From Oegoconia quadripuncta (lineage: Eukaryota; Arthropoda; Insecta; Lepidoptera; Autostichidae), in assembly GCA_949316235.1 (NCBI GenBank), contig OX438748.1:26778836-26842835 (forward strand): a stretch of DNA of 64,000 nucleotides, given 5' to 3'. Each line of letters starts with the position of its first letter. Position 1 is the first letter of the stretch. Below are positions 1 to 9,160 of this stretch, piece by piece. Position numbers and translations under genes: made by a program. Below the pieces are notes generated by a model that worked only from the letters and a program-made list of their open reading frames with translations, searched no databases and had not been told where the DNA came from.

Positions 1-37
1 ATGAAATACTGAATACTTTTGTACTGAATAAATATTA

Positions 38-457
38 AGTCCGTACCTATGAAATTGGCGTTATGTATGAAGAATTTCATCAAGATTGTTTTCTCCATAC
101 AAACATTTGTTTTTTTTTTTGAGAACGGCAAATCCAAGTTTAGCTAAACTTTGTGTGTATTATCGGATAACATTAAGTTAAGTATAGGCAGCGTTTTATT
201 TTTAAAAGTAACCGCTTTATAAAAGTTTCAACGAATCTAAGAAATGATTATGGGAAGCACATGAAAAGAGCTCTGTTCAAATTTTTTTTATTATGTGATT
301 TAGGCCAAAAATTCAAAAAATATTTCATGTGAAACCTTGAAATAATATTCCATTTTCCAAATAAAAAAACAAATCTAGATATAGCTTTGAAAATCGCAGG
401 AATTGGTACATAAGATTAACGAAGAAAAAAAATCTCCAATTTCATAGGTAAAGACCC
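38..457. mobile_element. MITE-like repeat, copy 1
   Basis: About 420 bp with imperfect terminal inverted repeats. The left end reads AGTCCGTACCTATGAAATTG and the right end is close to its reverse complement (CAATTTCATAGGTAAAGAC). A second copy in the same orientation lies at 37945-38361 and aligns along its whole length. There is no coding capacity, so it is probably non-autonomous. The superfamily is not recognised and the target duplication is unclear. Confidence 0.6.
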
Positions 458-2087
458 AATAGAATCTATGTGAATTTATTAGTTTTCTTTAACAATAATA
501 ATAGAAAAGTACACGTCCAATCTTTTCAAGGGTAATTCACGAACTAACTAAACAAAAGCTACACTGAAAGAAAGAGAGAGAGAGAACTTTTTTATTCCCC
601 GTTATACACTCTCTAACCGCTTATAGGGTTGGCTGGAAGAGATCTCTCTTAGAGATAAGCTCACCTTTGTATCTTTGTATCTGACAAATGTATCTTTTGT
701 GTTTATTTGCAATAAAGAATGGAACAGGCAGAGTTCAAATTTTGAATTTAAAATATTATGACTTAACCGAAAAAGAAACAAACAAGGAGAATACTGCAAA
801 AAGAGAACCAACGAGTCGCATGGCGTCTCGTTACAGTAGGAAAGGGCTCATCATGAGGATTCTGAAAATGTATACAGGGTACTCTACTCATGATTATGAA
901 TAACTTTAAGAGTCTACTTTTATGGATCATCGAAATTTTTTTTCATCTATTTCGACTATGGTTCTTAGTGGAAAGTTGTTCGTAATCAGGAGTGACGTCA
1001 CCAGTAAACAGAAATTACACGAATTAAATTTCAACTTGCAGTGCAAACAAAGCAGCAGATGTGTGGAGAGCTCAATCACATAGGCATTTCAATCTGTATG
1101 GTCGCGTATTTTTTTTTTTAATAGCTGGATGGTTTTTTCTTTACTTTGAATGAGCTACGTTGAAAGAAAAGAAGATTACGATAGTCGCAATCCGTAATTT
1201 CTTTTGACCTCTAAACAATACTCAATGCAATAAATCACTTGCTGCTCATTGCAACTATATTTACAAAGTAATTATTTTATACTTCAGTCAGAGATAAAAC
1301 AACCAATATTGACCGAACGTTAAATATACCACGAAAAATTGGGCAAATTAATATTATTATATCGACAAATATATACGCGTTTTCCTGATAAAAATTTATT
1401 AATTTTACAGGCTTACGCTGCTTGTTGGTGAAAATGAAAGATTGGATTACATTTTTAATATTTACAGTGATTCTTGATTTTGCAATTTCCGGTTTTCTCT
1501 AAGTAAATGATTTGTTTTATCCTGTGCGCACTGTGTGCTCCCATTTATTTTTTGTTCAATAAATGCCTGATAATTACATAGATAAAGAATTTATTTACGC
1601 CAATGCGTTCACACACCAACACAAAAATATATATACGTACATGTCACCGGCAAAGTATGTAATTCAGTTATTGTATAGAATACCACGTTATTTCATACAA
1701 TACCGAGTTCATCTAGGCAATGTTTAAAACATTTTATCTGTCATTAATCTTACATACTGTGCCTAGGTAATGTATGTAATTATAAAAGGAATTATATATA
1801 ATGCTATTAGGAGACCAGGTGAAGTACGAAATGATACAAATAAAACACAACCAGAGCTACAATCATACCGTATTCATCAGAATCAGTGATGGACACTTCG
1901 CGAGATTCGCTTGTCACAAAATAAGACGCTTTTAATTATACCTCTAATATGTCTATTATTAGGTTACGTCTTTTTTTTGTTACAATTCAGAACAACTTTG
2001 CCGGCTGTTCATTCAGTGTTCTACAGATTCCCTAGGTAAAGTGTGGAATAAATGATATTTTACACATTTCTGTTAGCCGTTCTAAGG
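458..2087. other. Intergenic, no gene seen
   Basis: AT-rich sequence with no supported gene. It holds a short GA run (573-590), a stretch at about 600-690 resembling a LINE-tail motif seen again near 3200 and 21840 (AGAGATCTCT with flanking match), and at 870-1030 a fragment related to the foldback repeats at 17.6-18.4 kb. The motif CCTAGG occurs several times between 1700 and 2150. Confidence 0.5.
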
Positions 2088-2147
2088 TATGCCTAGGTAT
2101 TCTATAGAATAACGCTAATGCGTTATTCTATAGAATACCTAGGCATA
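2088..2147. repeat. 60-bp near-perfect palindrome
   Basis: Two 28-nt arms (2088-2115 and 2120-2147) are exact reverse complements around a 4-nt TAAT centre. The arms begin TATGCCTAGGTATTCTATAG. It could extrude as a cruciform or fold as a hairpin RNA. It may be the end of a larger inverted-repeat element, since similar CCTAGG motifs occur upstream. Confidence 0.9.
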
Positions 2148-2240
2148 GGAATTCCAGATTGCCGATAACATACACGCAAGTAAAAATAAAGAAACAAAAA
2201 ATACAACGAGAAAGTGTGTGCCGGAGTAGCACAAAAGAAA

Positions 2241-2537
2241 CATAAAACCAGTGTGGCAAATCACTCAAAGAGCGAAACACTTGTTTTTAGTTACAACCCC
2301 AACAAGTAAGAGTACTCGCATATTAGTGTTTTAATTTAACATAAAACCAGTGTGGCAAATCACTCAAAGAGCGAAACACTTGTTTTTAGTTACAACCCCA
2401 ACAAGTAAGAGTACTCGCATATTAGTGTTTTAATTTAACATAAAACCAGTGTGGCAAATCACTCAAAGAGCGAAACACTTGTTTTTAGTTACAACCCCAA
2501 CAAGTAAGAGTACTCGCATATTAGTGTTTTAATTACA
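2241..2537. repeat. 99-bp tandem repeat, 3 copies
   Basis: Three consecutive units start at 2241, 2340 and 2439 with CATAAAACCAGTGTGGCAAA and are identical by eye, except that the third ends differently. Although 99 is divisible by 3, no open frame of note runs through it. The near-zero divergence suggests recent expansion, or possibly an assembly artefact. Confidence 0.92.
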
Positions 2538-2741
2538 AATGGATCGGTTGATTTACCCACAATTAGGGTAGCTTTTTTTTGACAATTTGAGTTGAGTTTT
2601 TTTTTATGCACGACGGGTTCGTTCCTGACTTGCTTTCCATCTGCTATTGTTGTAGATAATGGAAGATTTTACATAGTAATTGCAATAACATAAAACACTA
2701 CACACACGAAATAGTCAGAATTTACAGTGTTTAAACTAAAA

Positions 2742-2795
2742 TGCCTGGGAATTGAGAGACCGTGTCTTAACCGCTGAGCCACCGACTGTAAAATA
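2742..2795 (-). mobile_element. SINE-D head fragment
   Basis: A short tRNA-like segment containing CTTAACCGCTGAGCCACCG (a tRNA head in reverse) matches the head of the longer copy at 19715-19960. No body or tail is recognisable. Confidence 0.5.
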
Positions 2796-2835
2796 TACTT
2801 ATTATTAATTAAAATAAATACCTAAATCAGGTAAA

Positions 2836-3030
2836 GAATAAGAATAGTTTATTTGACCCATTTAGCGACGCACACAAAGTCAAAGTCCAAAATGTTTTCA
2901 TTTTGTAGATACTCAGAGTACATTTAAAATAGTCAATTTTGTCATGTTTTTAAGCTACTGCTTGTTCAAAAGGCTACTTTCCCATGAGGAGAACAAGCAA
3001 GAAGCTCGAGGGGTTGCTCTTTTCAAAACA
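2836..3030 (-). mobile_element. LINE 3'UTR fragment
   Basis: Contains GAGGAGAACAAGCAAGAAGC followed by a GGGTTGCTCTTTT block. Both also occur downstream of the reverse transcriptase at 51982-53769 (51840-51885). Read on the minus strand it is the 3' untranslated part of that Jockey/CR1-type LINE family, 5'-truncated. Confidence 0.6.
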
Positions 3031-3107
3031 GGTTTTTGTCATTGAAATAGTGTGATATTTTATAATAATATGCTCTGATAACAAGTTTAGGTGGTATAGT
3101 ATCTTTT

Positions 3108-3240
3108 ATTTATTTATTTATTTATTTAACACTTTATTGTACACACACACAAAGAAATGGTCATTAACAAATATTTTAGAAAAATGTACAAAGGGCGAAC
3201 TTATCTCTATAAGAGATCTCTTCCAGCAAACCCGTGAGAG
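3108..3240 (-). mobile_element. LINE tail fragment
   Basis: Starts with an ATTT-rich run, then ACACTTTATTGTACACACAC and a block AAGAGATCTCTTCCAGCAAA. Equivalent blocks appear at 21421-21874, 29938-30060 and 56362-56445. This is the pattern of a 5'-truncated LINE 3' end; no coding sequence remains. Confidence 0.5.
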
Positions 3241-3462
3241 CGAAATTTTATATAAAAGGTAGACATGAAGTGTACACGAAACAGAATCTTTTTTATTGAA
3301 AGGAATTTTACAAAACAACTAGCTCTCCGCCCGCGATTCCGTCCGTGTGGATCTAGATTTTAATAGAAATTTTACCAGTAAAACCTCATTTTTCCCGTGA
3401 AAACGTCCTGTAGGAATTTTCAAAATTTATTGTGGGTATTTTCCAAAATCTAACCTTAAACT

Positions 3463-3590
3463 TTTTTTTTTTTTTTTATATGAGAGGGCGGCAAACGAGC
3501 ATGCGGGTCACCTGATGGAAAGCAATCACCGCCGCCCATGGACACCCGCAACACCAACAGGGTCACAGATGCGTTGCCGGCCTTAAACGT
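3463..3590 (-). mobile_element. Jockey-type LINE 3' end
   Basis: A poly-T run (3463-3478) followed by TATGAGAGGGCGGCAAACGA and the rest of the tail shared with 23842-24096, 39003-39145, 49287-49366 and 49578-51299. It is the 3' tail of the same LINE family in minus orientation, truncated at GCCGGCCTT. The gypsy element sits immediately to its right. Confidence 0.75.
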
Positions 3591-3599
3591 GTAAATCCG

Positions 3600-3718
3600 T
3601 GTAGAATATAAGTGGGTAATGATAAATACTTTGGCGCGGTATGCAAATAAACTAGTTGTGTCGCTGATTCGGACTTATTATTATCTCGTGTCCTTAAATT
3701 ACTCCCTAATATCTTACT
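3600..3718 (+). repeat. 5' LTR of gypsy element
   Basis: 119 bp, starting TGTAGAATATAAG and ending ATATCTTACT. Identical by eye to 8056-8174. Flanked on the left by the target duplication ATCCG (3595-3599). Confidence 0.95.
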
Positions 3719-3727
3719 GGCGACGAG
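3718..3727 (+). other. Primer-binding site, tRNA-Ser(GCT) type
   Basis: TGGCGACGAG overlaps the last LTR base and is complementary to the 3' end of an animal tRNA-Ser(GCT) including CCA. A 10-nt match is visible; beyond it the sequence departs (AAAA). Serine-tRNA priming is known for mag-type elements. Confidence 0.75.
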
Positions 3728-3788
3728 AAAATAGCCAAAAGTGTTATATACTAATATAATTTCGCGTGCGCGTTTATACCATTGTAAA

Positions 3789-5039
3789 ATGCCGATCGGA
3801 AAAGTCGAACCGTTTGATTTGTTGAGTAAAAAGTGGTCAGCTTACGTAAGACGTGTAGATCAGTTCATCAAATTAAATGAAATTAAGACGGAACTGCAAG
3901 TAGCCACGTTAGTGACCGTGGTCGGTCAACCTACGTACGACCTTATGTGTGACCTATGTGCACCTGATAACCCGGAGTCAAAAACATTCAAAGAATTAGT
4001 GAAAATCGTCGGCGACCATCTCGAACCAAAGCGTTCCGAAATCGCGGAACGCCACGTATTTAGGCAGCGGCGGCAGAACAATAGCGAGTCACTCAGTGAA
4101 TATCTCCAAGCCCTCAAACACCTCGCTAGTACATGCGATTTCGGGATCGGGCTGGAGGAGAATTTAAGAGACCAGTTCGTGTCCGGCCTCGCGAGCGAGG
4201 ATATGAGGTCTCGGCTGTTCGCCGAGTCAACTTTGACCTACAAAAGGGCTGTGGAATTGGCGTTAGCGCTGGAGGCGGCGGAGCGGCACGCACAGACGAG
4301 CGCTTCGGGCTGCACGGCGACAGGGGCGCGTTATACGGACTCGACGACGACGGTGCCGCTGCATCGAGTGGCGGCGGGCGGGCCGCGGGGTGCGCGCGGG
4401 GCTGGCGCGGCGGCGGCGGCCAGCAGCGGCGGCGCCACGGCGGCGGCGGCGGGCGCGGGCGCAGCGCGGGCCACGAGCTCGCAGCAGTGCTGGCGATGCG
4501 GCCGCAATCATCGGGCCGATTTATGTCGTTTTCGAAACTACTCGTGTGACGTGTGTAGGGATAAGGGGCATCTCAAAGTGATGTGCAAAAGAAATCGTGA
4601 GGGCGTTACGCGACCGCGTCCACATAATTATATAGCGGATAGTGATGACGAATCGGAGTGTGATTTTTATAACCTCAATGTGTGCGGTAAAGATGACAAA
4701 CCATATTTAGTGCGAGTGAGTGTCAATGGAATGAGTTTGACGTTCGAATTGGACACTGGCAGTAAGTTATCTACCATCAGTCAGGACTGTTATGAACAAT
4801 ATTTTAAGAGTTCAGCATTACAACTTAATAATGTTTGTTTACGTTCTTATAACGGTACCTTGATCGAACCGATGGGGCACATTGTGGTCAATGTTATTCT
4901 AGGTAAAAAAAATGCCGAGAATCTTAAATTATTCGTAATTAAAAATGGAGGGCCGCCACTATTGGGTCGATCTTGGTTGCGAGCTTTAAATATTGATAAA
5001 GTGCAAATAAACGACTTTTTTGCTAAATATGACAGATGA
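3789..5039 (+). CDS. gag: Gag with zinc knuckles fused to aspartic protease (gypsy)
   Basis: 416 residues from ATG 3789. The open frame reaches upstream to 3741 but starts there without a better ATG context. Residues 1-150 are capsid-like and include an arginine-rich stretch (RQRRQNN). A GC-rich alanine/glycine linker (4260-4480) precedes two zinc knuckles: CWRCGRNHRADLC (from residue 234, C-x2-C-x3-H-x4-C) and CDVCRDKGHLKVMC (C-x2-C-x4-H-x4-C). The retropepsin motif LDTGS is at about residue 322 and LLGRSWL follows near the C-terminus. Gag packages the RNA and the protease matures the polyprotein. It ends 19 nt into the overlapping pol frame, so protease is translated with Gag, and pol needs a frame change or re-initiation. 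The frame is intact. Confidence 0.92.
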   Translation: MPIGKVEPFDLLSKKWSAYVRRVDQFIKLNEIKTELQVATLVTVVGQPTYDLMCDLCAPDNPESKTFKELVKIVGDHLEPKRSEIAERHVFRQRRQNNSESLSEYLQALKHLASTCDFGIGLEENLRDQFVSGLASEDMRSRLFAESTLTYKRAVELALALEAAERHAQTSASGCTATGARYTDSTTTVPLHRVAAGGPRGARGAGAAAAASSGGATAAAAGAGAARATSSQQCWRCGRNHRADLCRFRNYSCDVCRDKGHLKVMCKRNREGVTRPRPHNYIADSDDESECDFYNLNVCGKDDKPYLVRVSVNGMSLTFELDTGSKLSTISQDCYEQYFKSSALQLNNVCLRSYNGTLIEPMGHIVVNVILGKKNAENLKLFVIKNGGPPLLGRSWLRALNIDKVQINDFFAKYDR

Positions 5040-6651
5040 TAACTTAATTGACGAGTTAAGTCGTGAATTTCCGACGGTGTTCGCACCGGGCTTAGGAACG
5101 TGTACTAAAAAACTGACACTAAATTTGATTGATTCTAACCCCGTCTTTATTAAGTCGAGGTCATTGCCATTGGCATTGCGTACACCCGTAGAAAAAGAAT
5201 TAGAAAGACTCGTGGCAGAGGGTACGATCTATAAGGTCGATTATTCCGACTACGGAACACCAATTGTCCCAGTGATTAAGAAATCAGGAGAAATTAGAAT
5301 CTGCGGAGACTATAAAGTTACCATTAATCCGAAGTTAGTGCGGGAGCCATACCCGCTGCCACGAATCGAAGAATTATTTGCAGCACTAAGTGGAGGGGAG
5401 CAGTTCTCTAAAATCGACCTCACCAACGCGTATCAACAATTATTATTAGAAGATACTTCACAAGCATGTACGGCCATAACTACACACATAGGTACTTTTG
5501 TGTATCGACGTACACCGTTTGGTTTAACGTGTATTCCTGAAAAATTCCAAAAATTCATGGAAGAAACGTTACGTGGCCTACGCGGAGTAACGTGTTTCTT
5601 AGACGACATAGCTGTAACAGGTTCTAATAGGTCCGAACACCTAGCCAATTTACGGGCATTATTACAGCGTTTACGTGAGGTCGGTTTAAGAATAAAATTG
5701 GAAAAATGCACCTTTCTACAAGATAGCATAACTTATGTCGGTTTTATAATAAATAAGAACGGGTTGCACCCCGATCCAAATAAAATAACAGCCATTGTGA
5801 ATGCACCAGCACCAGAGGATACCACACAGTTGCGTTCTTTCCTTGGCCTAGTAAATTATTATGCTAAATTCATCCCCAAACTAAGTACGATGTTGTATCC
5901 TTTACATCAACTGCTACGTAAGAATGCAGCATGGGTCTGGTCAAAATCCTGTGATAGAGCATTTAGTAATGTTAAGAGTGCGATATTCAGTGAAAAAGTA
6001 TTAGTCCATTATGACCCCGATCTTCCCTTGGTGTTATCTGTGGATAGTAGTTCTTATGGCATTGGCAGCGTTTTGTCACATAGATACTCGAATGGTGAGG
6101 AACGGCCGATATGTTTCGCTTCACGAACATTAAATTCAGCTGAACGGGCATACAGTCAGCTCGATAAAGAGGCGTTAGCCATATTCAATGGAGTTGTGAA
6201 ACACCATCAATACCTTTACGGTCGACATTTTATAATCAAAACCGACCACAAACCACTCACATTCATATTTGGCCCGAAAGTGGGCCTACCTCAAACGGCG
6301 GCAAATCGGCTGCAGAGGTATGCCACAAGGTTAGCAGCCTATAACTATGATATCGAATTTGTTAAATCGAAAGATAATGGCAACGTTGATGCGTTATCAA
6401 GAATGCCACTGCCACACGAACGCAAAACTGAGACAGGGCCGGACTCGGTAACTTATATTAATTATGTGGAGGAATCATTTCCAATTAGTGCTAAAGAGGT
6501 GGCGTCTTGGACGCAAAAGGATAATGTATTAAGTAAAATTTTACAATATATTAGTACTGGATGGCCGTCATCTTGTGATGTGGAACAAGAAAAAGCGTAT
6601 TTCAATCGCCAAGAACATCGCCAGGAGTTACGTGTACTGGCCACAGCTTGA
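5020..6651 (+). CDS. pol: Pol: reverse transcriptase and RNase H (gypsy)
   Basis: A 543-codon open frame in +1 relative to gag, beginning with a non-ATG codon; the first ATG is at 5029, beside the gag stop (5037-5039). Reverse transcriptase occupies about residues 50-230, with the catalytic box FLDD at 193-196 (a variant of YLDD) and QYLY/TDHKPL motifs of RNase H at about 330-460 (DSSSYGIGS carries an active-site Asp). It copies element RNA into DNA in cytoplasmic particles. The frame stops at 6651 shortly after a junction near 6601-6612, where integrase should continue. The Gag-Pol link could be +1 frameshifting in the run GACTTTTTTGCT (5013-5024) or reinitiation at 5029; the sequence does not decide. 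Confidence 0.9.
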   Translation: MLNMTDDNLIDELSREFPTVFAPGLGTCTKKLTLNLIDSNPVFIKSRSLPLALRTPVEKELERLVAEGTIYKVDYSDYGTPIVPVIKKSGEIRICGDYKVTINPKLVREPYPLPRIEELFAALSGGEQFSKIDLTNAYQQLLLEDTSQACTAITTHIGTFVYRRTPFGLTCIPEKFQKFMEETLRGLRGVTCFLDDIAVTGSNRSEHLANLRALLQRLREVGLRIKLEKCTFLQDSITYVGFIINKNGLHPDPNKITAIVNAPAPEDTTQLRSFLGLVNYYAKFIPKLSTMLYPLHQLLRKNAAWVWSKSCDRAFSNVKSAIFSEKVLVHYDPDLPLVLSVDSSSYGIGSVLSHRYSNGEERPICFASRTLNSAERAYSQLDKEALAIFNGVVKHHQYLYGRHFIIKTDHKPLTFIFGPKVGLPQTAANRLQRYATRLAAYNYDIEFVKSKDNGNVDALSRMPLPHERKTETGPDSVTYINYVEESFPISAKEVASWTQKDNVLSKILQYISTGWPSSCDVEQEKAYFNRQEHRQELRVLATA

Positions 6652-7822
6652 TTCCGATATCGAGGTACTGTGCCGCGACTGCACGGCCTGCCGGCAGCAG
6701 CGCGACGCGCCGCCGCGCTCGCTGCTGCACCCGTGGTCGTTTCCAACCCGTCCATGGCAGCGGATACATATAGACTTTGCCGAATTCCATAGTAAGCATT
6801 ATTTAATTACAGTTGACGCTCATAGTAAGTGGATCGAGGTCCAGAAGATGGGGACAACTACAGCACGGGCGACCGTACTCAAGTTACGAGAGCTCTTTGC
6901 TCGTTTTGGCTTGCCTTCACAAATAGTGAGCGATGGTGGACCACCATTTGGATCACATGAATTCACCGATTTTGTAAGTAAAAACCGCATCACACATACC
7001 ATAACAAGCCCGTACAGACCGGCAGGAAATGGCGCGGCTGAAAATGCAGTTAAATCCGTAAAACGGGCAATGAAAAAGGCATTACACGAAGGAGCTGATG
7101 TCGATACCGCGGTGAGCAAATTTTTATTTCAATACCGCAATTGTGAGCATGCCACTACAGGCGTAGCACCGGCAGAAGCTATGTTCGGCCGTCGCCTGCG
7201 GGGTAGACTAGACGTGTTGAGACCGAGTGCAGCAAACAGAACAGAGCAGTCGCAAGAACACGCGGGGCGCCTGCGGCCGGGCGCCGAGCGCAGCGCAGAG
7301 CCAGGGGACGAGGTGTTAGCGCGGGACTACCGCGCGCGGGCCGACAAATGGGCAACCGCCACGGTCACAGCCCGGGAAGCCCCACTGACCTACCGGGTAC
7401 GTCTGCCAAACGGTCAGGAGTGGAAACGACATATCGACCAACTCCTTCCACTTAAAAAACAAAGTATGATACTTTCATTAATCCAAACGGAGCCAGCACA
7501 TGATGAGGAAATTCCTCAGATCATACCGGAATTAGATGAAGGTGAGGAATCGGTAACAGTGATACCTACAAATTGGGGTACAGCAATCACAGTGGAGGAC
7601 AATTCGGAAGGGTCCAGCGAATTAGATTATTATAGTGACCAGAACGAGGTAGAATTAAGCTCTGAACCCACCTCTATGAAAGAAACAGTTGCCGATAACA
7701 GTGAGATACCGGAACTGGCCTCTAGATCAGTAAATGCTGAAACTCAAGTAACTAATAATACCGACACAGACAACGCACGTCCTAGGCGAGCTTGCATTCA
7801 TAAAATTAAGTACCGTATATAG
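6614..7822 (+). pseudogene. Integrase region, out of frame and missing its N-terminal zinc-binding half
   Basis: Open from about 6575 to 7822 in a third frame. The catalytic core is complete: Asp in VDAHSKW, Asp in SDGGPPF, and Glu in GAAENAV 35 residues later (DD35E). The CRDCTAC part of the HHCC zinc finger is present, but the two histidines and everything between RNase H and NIARSYVY are absent. A deletion whose length is not a multiple of three removed them and shifted the frame. The C-terminal tail (about 7440-7822) is acidic and ends in a basic patch; no chromodomain is seen. It would not be made as part of Pol from this copy. Confidence 0.88.
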
Positions 7823-8044
7823 GTACCATTGGCATACAAAAACAATTTTCCATAACTATACCTACTGTGTTATCACAAAGTATTATAATGTATTTCACAT
7901 TTAGTCCTTTATTCTTTTTTTTATTTTTGGTTTGGTTGCGCGCCTTTCTTTACAATATCTGTTGCTTGTGCAAGGGATTATTTAATTTACTTTTTCTCAC
8001 ACCTAATATTAGTTAAATAATTATAAAAGATTTATTATAAATTT
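7823..8044 (+). other. 3' untranslated part of gypsy element
   Basis: Non-coding, T-rich stretch between the integrase stop and the polypurine tract. No motif recognised. Confidence 0.7.
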
Positions 8045-8055
8045 AAGGGTGGAGG
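8045..8055 (+). other. Polypurine tract of gypsy element
   Basis: AAGGGTGGAGG lies directly against the 3' LTR. It would prime second-strand synthesis. Confidence 0.85.
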
Positions 8056-8174
8056 TGTAGAATATAAGTGGGTAATGATAAATACTTTGGCGCGGTATGC
8101 AAATAAACTAGTTGTGTCGCTGATTCGGACTTATTATTATCTCGTGTCCTTAAATTACTCCCTAATATCTTACT
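8056..8174 (+). repeat. 3' LTR of gypsy element
   Basis: 119 bp, identical by eye to the 5' LTR and followed by target duplication ATCCG (8175-8179). Identical LTRs mean insertion was recent. Confidence 0.95.
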
Positions 8175-8309
8175 ATCCGAAGTGATCCCGTTCACACAGT
8201 TCACGTGTTTATTCCCCATATTACCTGTTACCCCTTAGGGGATAGCTGAAAATCTATGTGTTCTGAATGAGCAATCTAATACACTGAGCTATGGCCCATT
8301 TGTACTGCT

Positions 8310-8455
8310 GCAGCACACACATGCGTTAGTGTTACAATATTATGTTATTGTTGTAGATTTGTTACCTTATCTGTGTATCAATATGTATAAGCTAAATGTA
8401 TGTGTGTGACTGTGAAACAAATAAAGGCTTTATCTATCTATATATCTACCCCAGT
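8310..8455 (+). mobile_element. Probable LINE 3' end with TATC tail
   Basis: Ends in AAATAAAGGCTTTATCTATC followed by more TATC-like units, the pattern of a LINE 3' end with a microsatellite tail. No coding remnant. Confidence 0.35.
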
Positions 8456-8520
8456 ATTATAATTGATATGCACAGATGAACCCGATTTGTACATTAAACT
8501 TGTAAAGAGGTAATTTATTT

Positions 8521-8760
8521 TTATGCACAACGGCTTGGCACTTGACCTCAATCACACTTGATGTTAAGTGAAGATGATGTCGAACGTGGAAGCGTACTGA
8601 CCCGGAAACCCCAACACATTTGTAGGACTGGCTATCTTATCTCTGACAACCGGAACACAACAATGCTATTAACATCGCTGCTTGGCGGCACATTTAGATA
8701 AGATGGTGGTAGCTAGCCAGGCAGACATTTGAAATGCGCTACCACCAACCAAACCAAAAT
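8521..8760 (-). mobile_element. SINE-C, head missing
   Basis: Body and tail of the SINE-C family in reverse: TATGCACAACGGCTTGG through GCTACCACCAACCAAACC. The tRNA-like head is absent. Full copies for comparison are at 20085-20410 and 46915-47245. Confidence 0.85.
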
Positions 8761-9035
8761 TTTAACAATATAAAGAAGTGGGCGAGGTCCCCACTCTCAG
8801 CGGTGGGACGTGGGCTTCTAGGTCCTTGTTTTTCCAGACTCAATCTGTTTAATGGCGGTGGAAATGAAATGCGGGTCCTGGTCGCTATTCCGTGTTCGCT
8901 CGTATCGAATCCTTTCTGTTGCCATGCATCCATACTAATATTAGAAAATCTGTTTGTCTGGCATTACTGCTGCGGAACCGATTGTACTGAAAATTGGCAG
9001 AGATAAAATAAGATAAAGCAATAGCTAGAAGTAAG

Positions 9036-9160
9036 GGGCAATGTTACGCTTTAATATTAAGGTTCCAATTGATATTCGAAAATTGCCTTTAAATAAATTC
9101 AAAACCATCTTAAAACAGACATTATTTACAAAAGGCTATTTCCCCAAATTTCCCCAAGCC
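9036..9160 (+). mobile_element. LINE reverse-transcriptase C-terminus fragment
   Basis: Translates to VPIDIRKLPLNKFKTILKQ, close to VPVDIQNLPLNKFKTTIKRK at the end of the RT at 51982-53769. A 5'-truncated fragment of the same LINE family on the opposite strand. Confidence 0.75.

Larger units (their letters stand above)
3600..8174 (+). mobile_element. Ty3/gypsy (mag-like) LTR retrotransposon
   Basis: A full-length 4575-bp element: 119-bp LTRs that look identical, flanked by the 5-bp direct repeat ATCCG (3595-3599 and 8175-8179). A primer-binding site abuts the 5' LTR and a polypurine tract abuts the 3' LTR. Domain order is Gag with zinc knuckles, protease, reverse transcriptase, RNase H, integrase, which defines Ty3/gypsy; no env is present. 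Short LTRs, two knuckles and a tRNA-Ser primer suggest the mag lineage (inference). The integrase region is broken near 6601-6614, so this copy could not move alone. Confidence 0.95.

Noticed and set aside
2241..2537. CRISPR array
   Set aside because: Repeats are directly adjacent 99-mers without unique spacers, and the genome is animal.
4133..4581. Additional ORFs on both strands inside gag
   Set aside because: Shadows caused by the GC-rich linker; codon content and motifs support only the Gag frame.
3600..8174. Endogenous retrovirus or errantivirus
   Set aside because: No envelope frame lies between integrase and the 3' LTR, and gag-pol features fit a mag-like retrotransposon.
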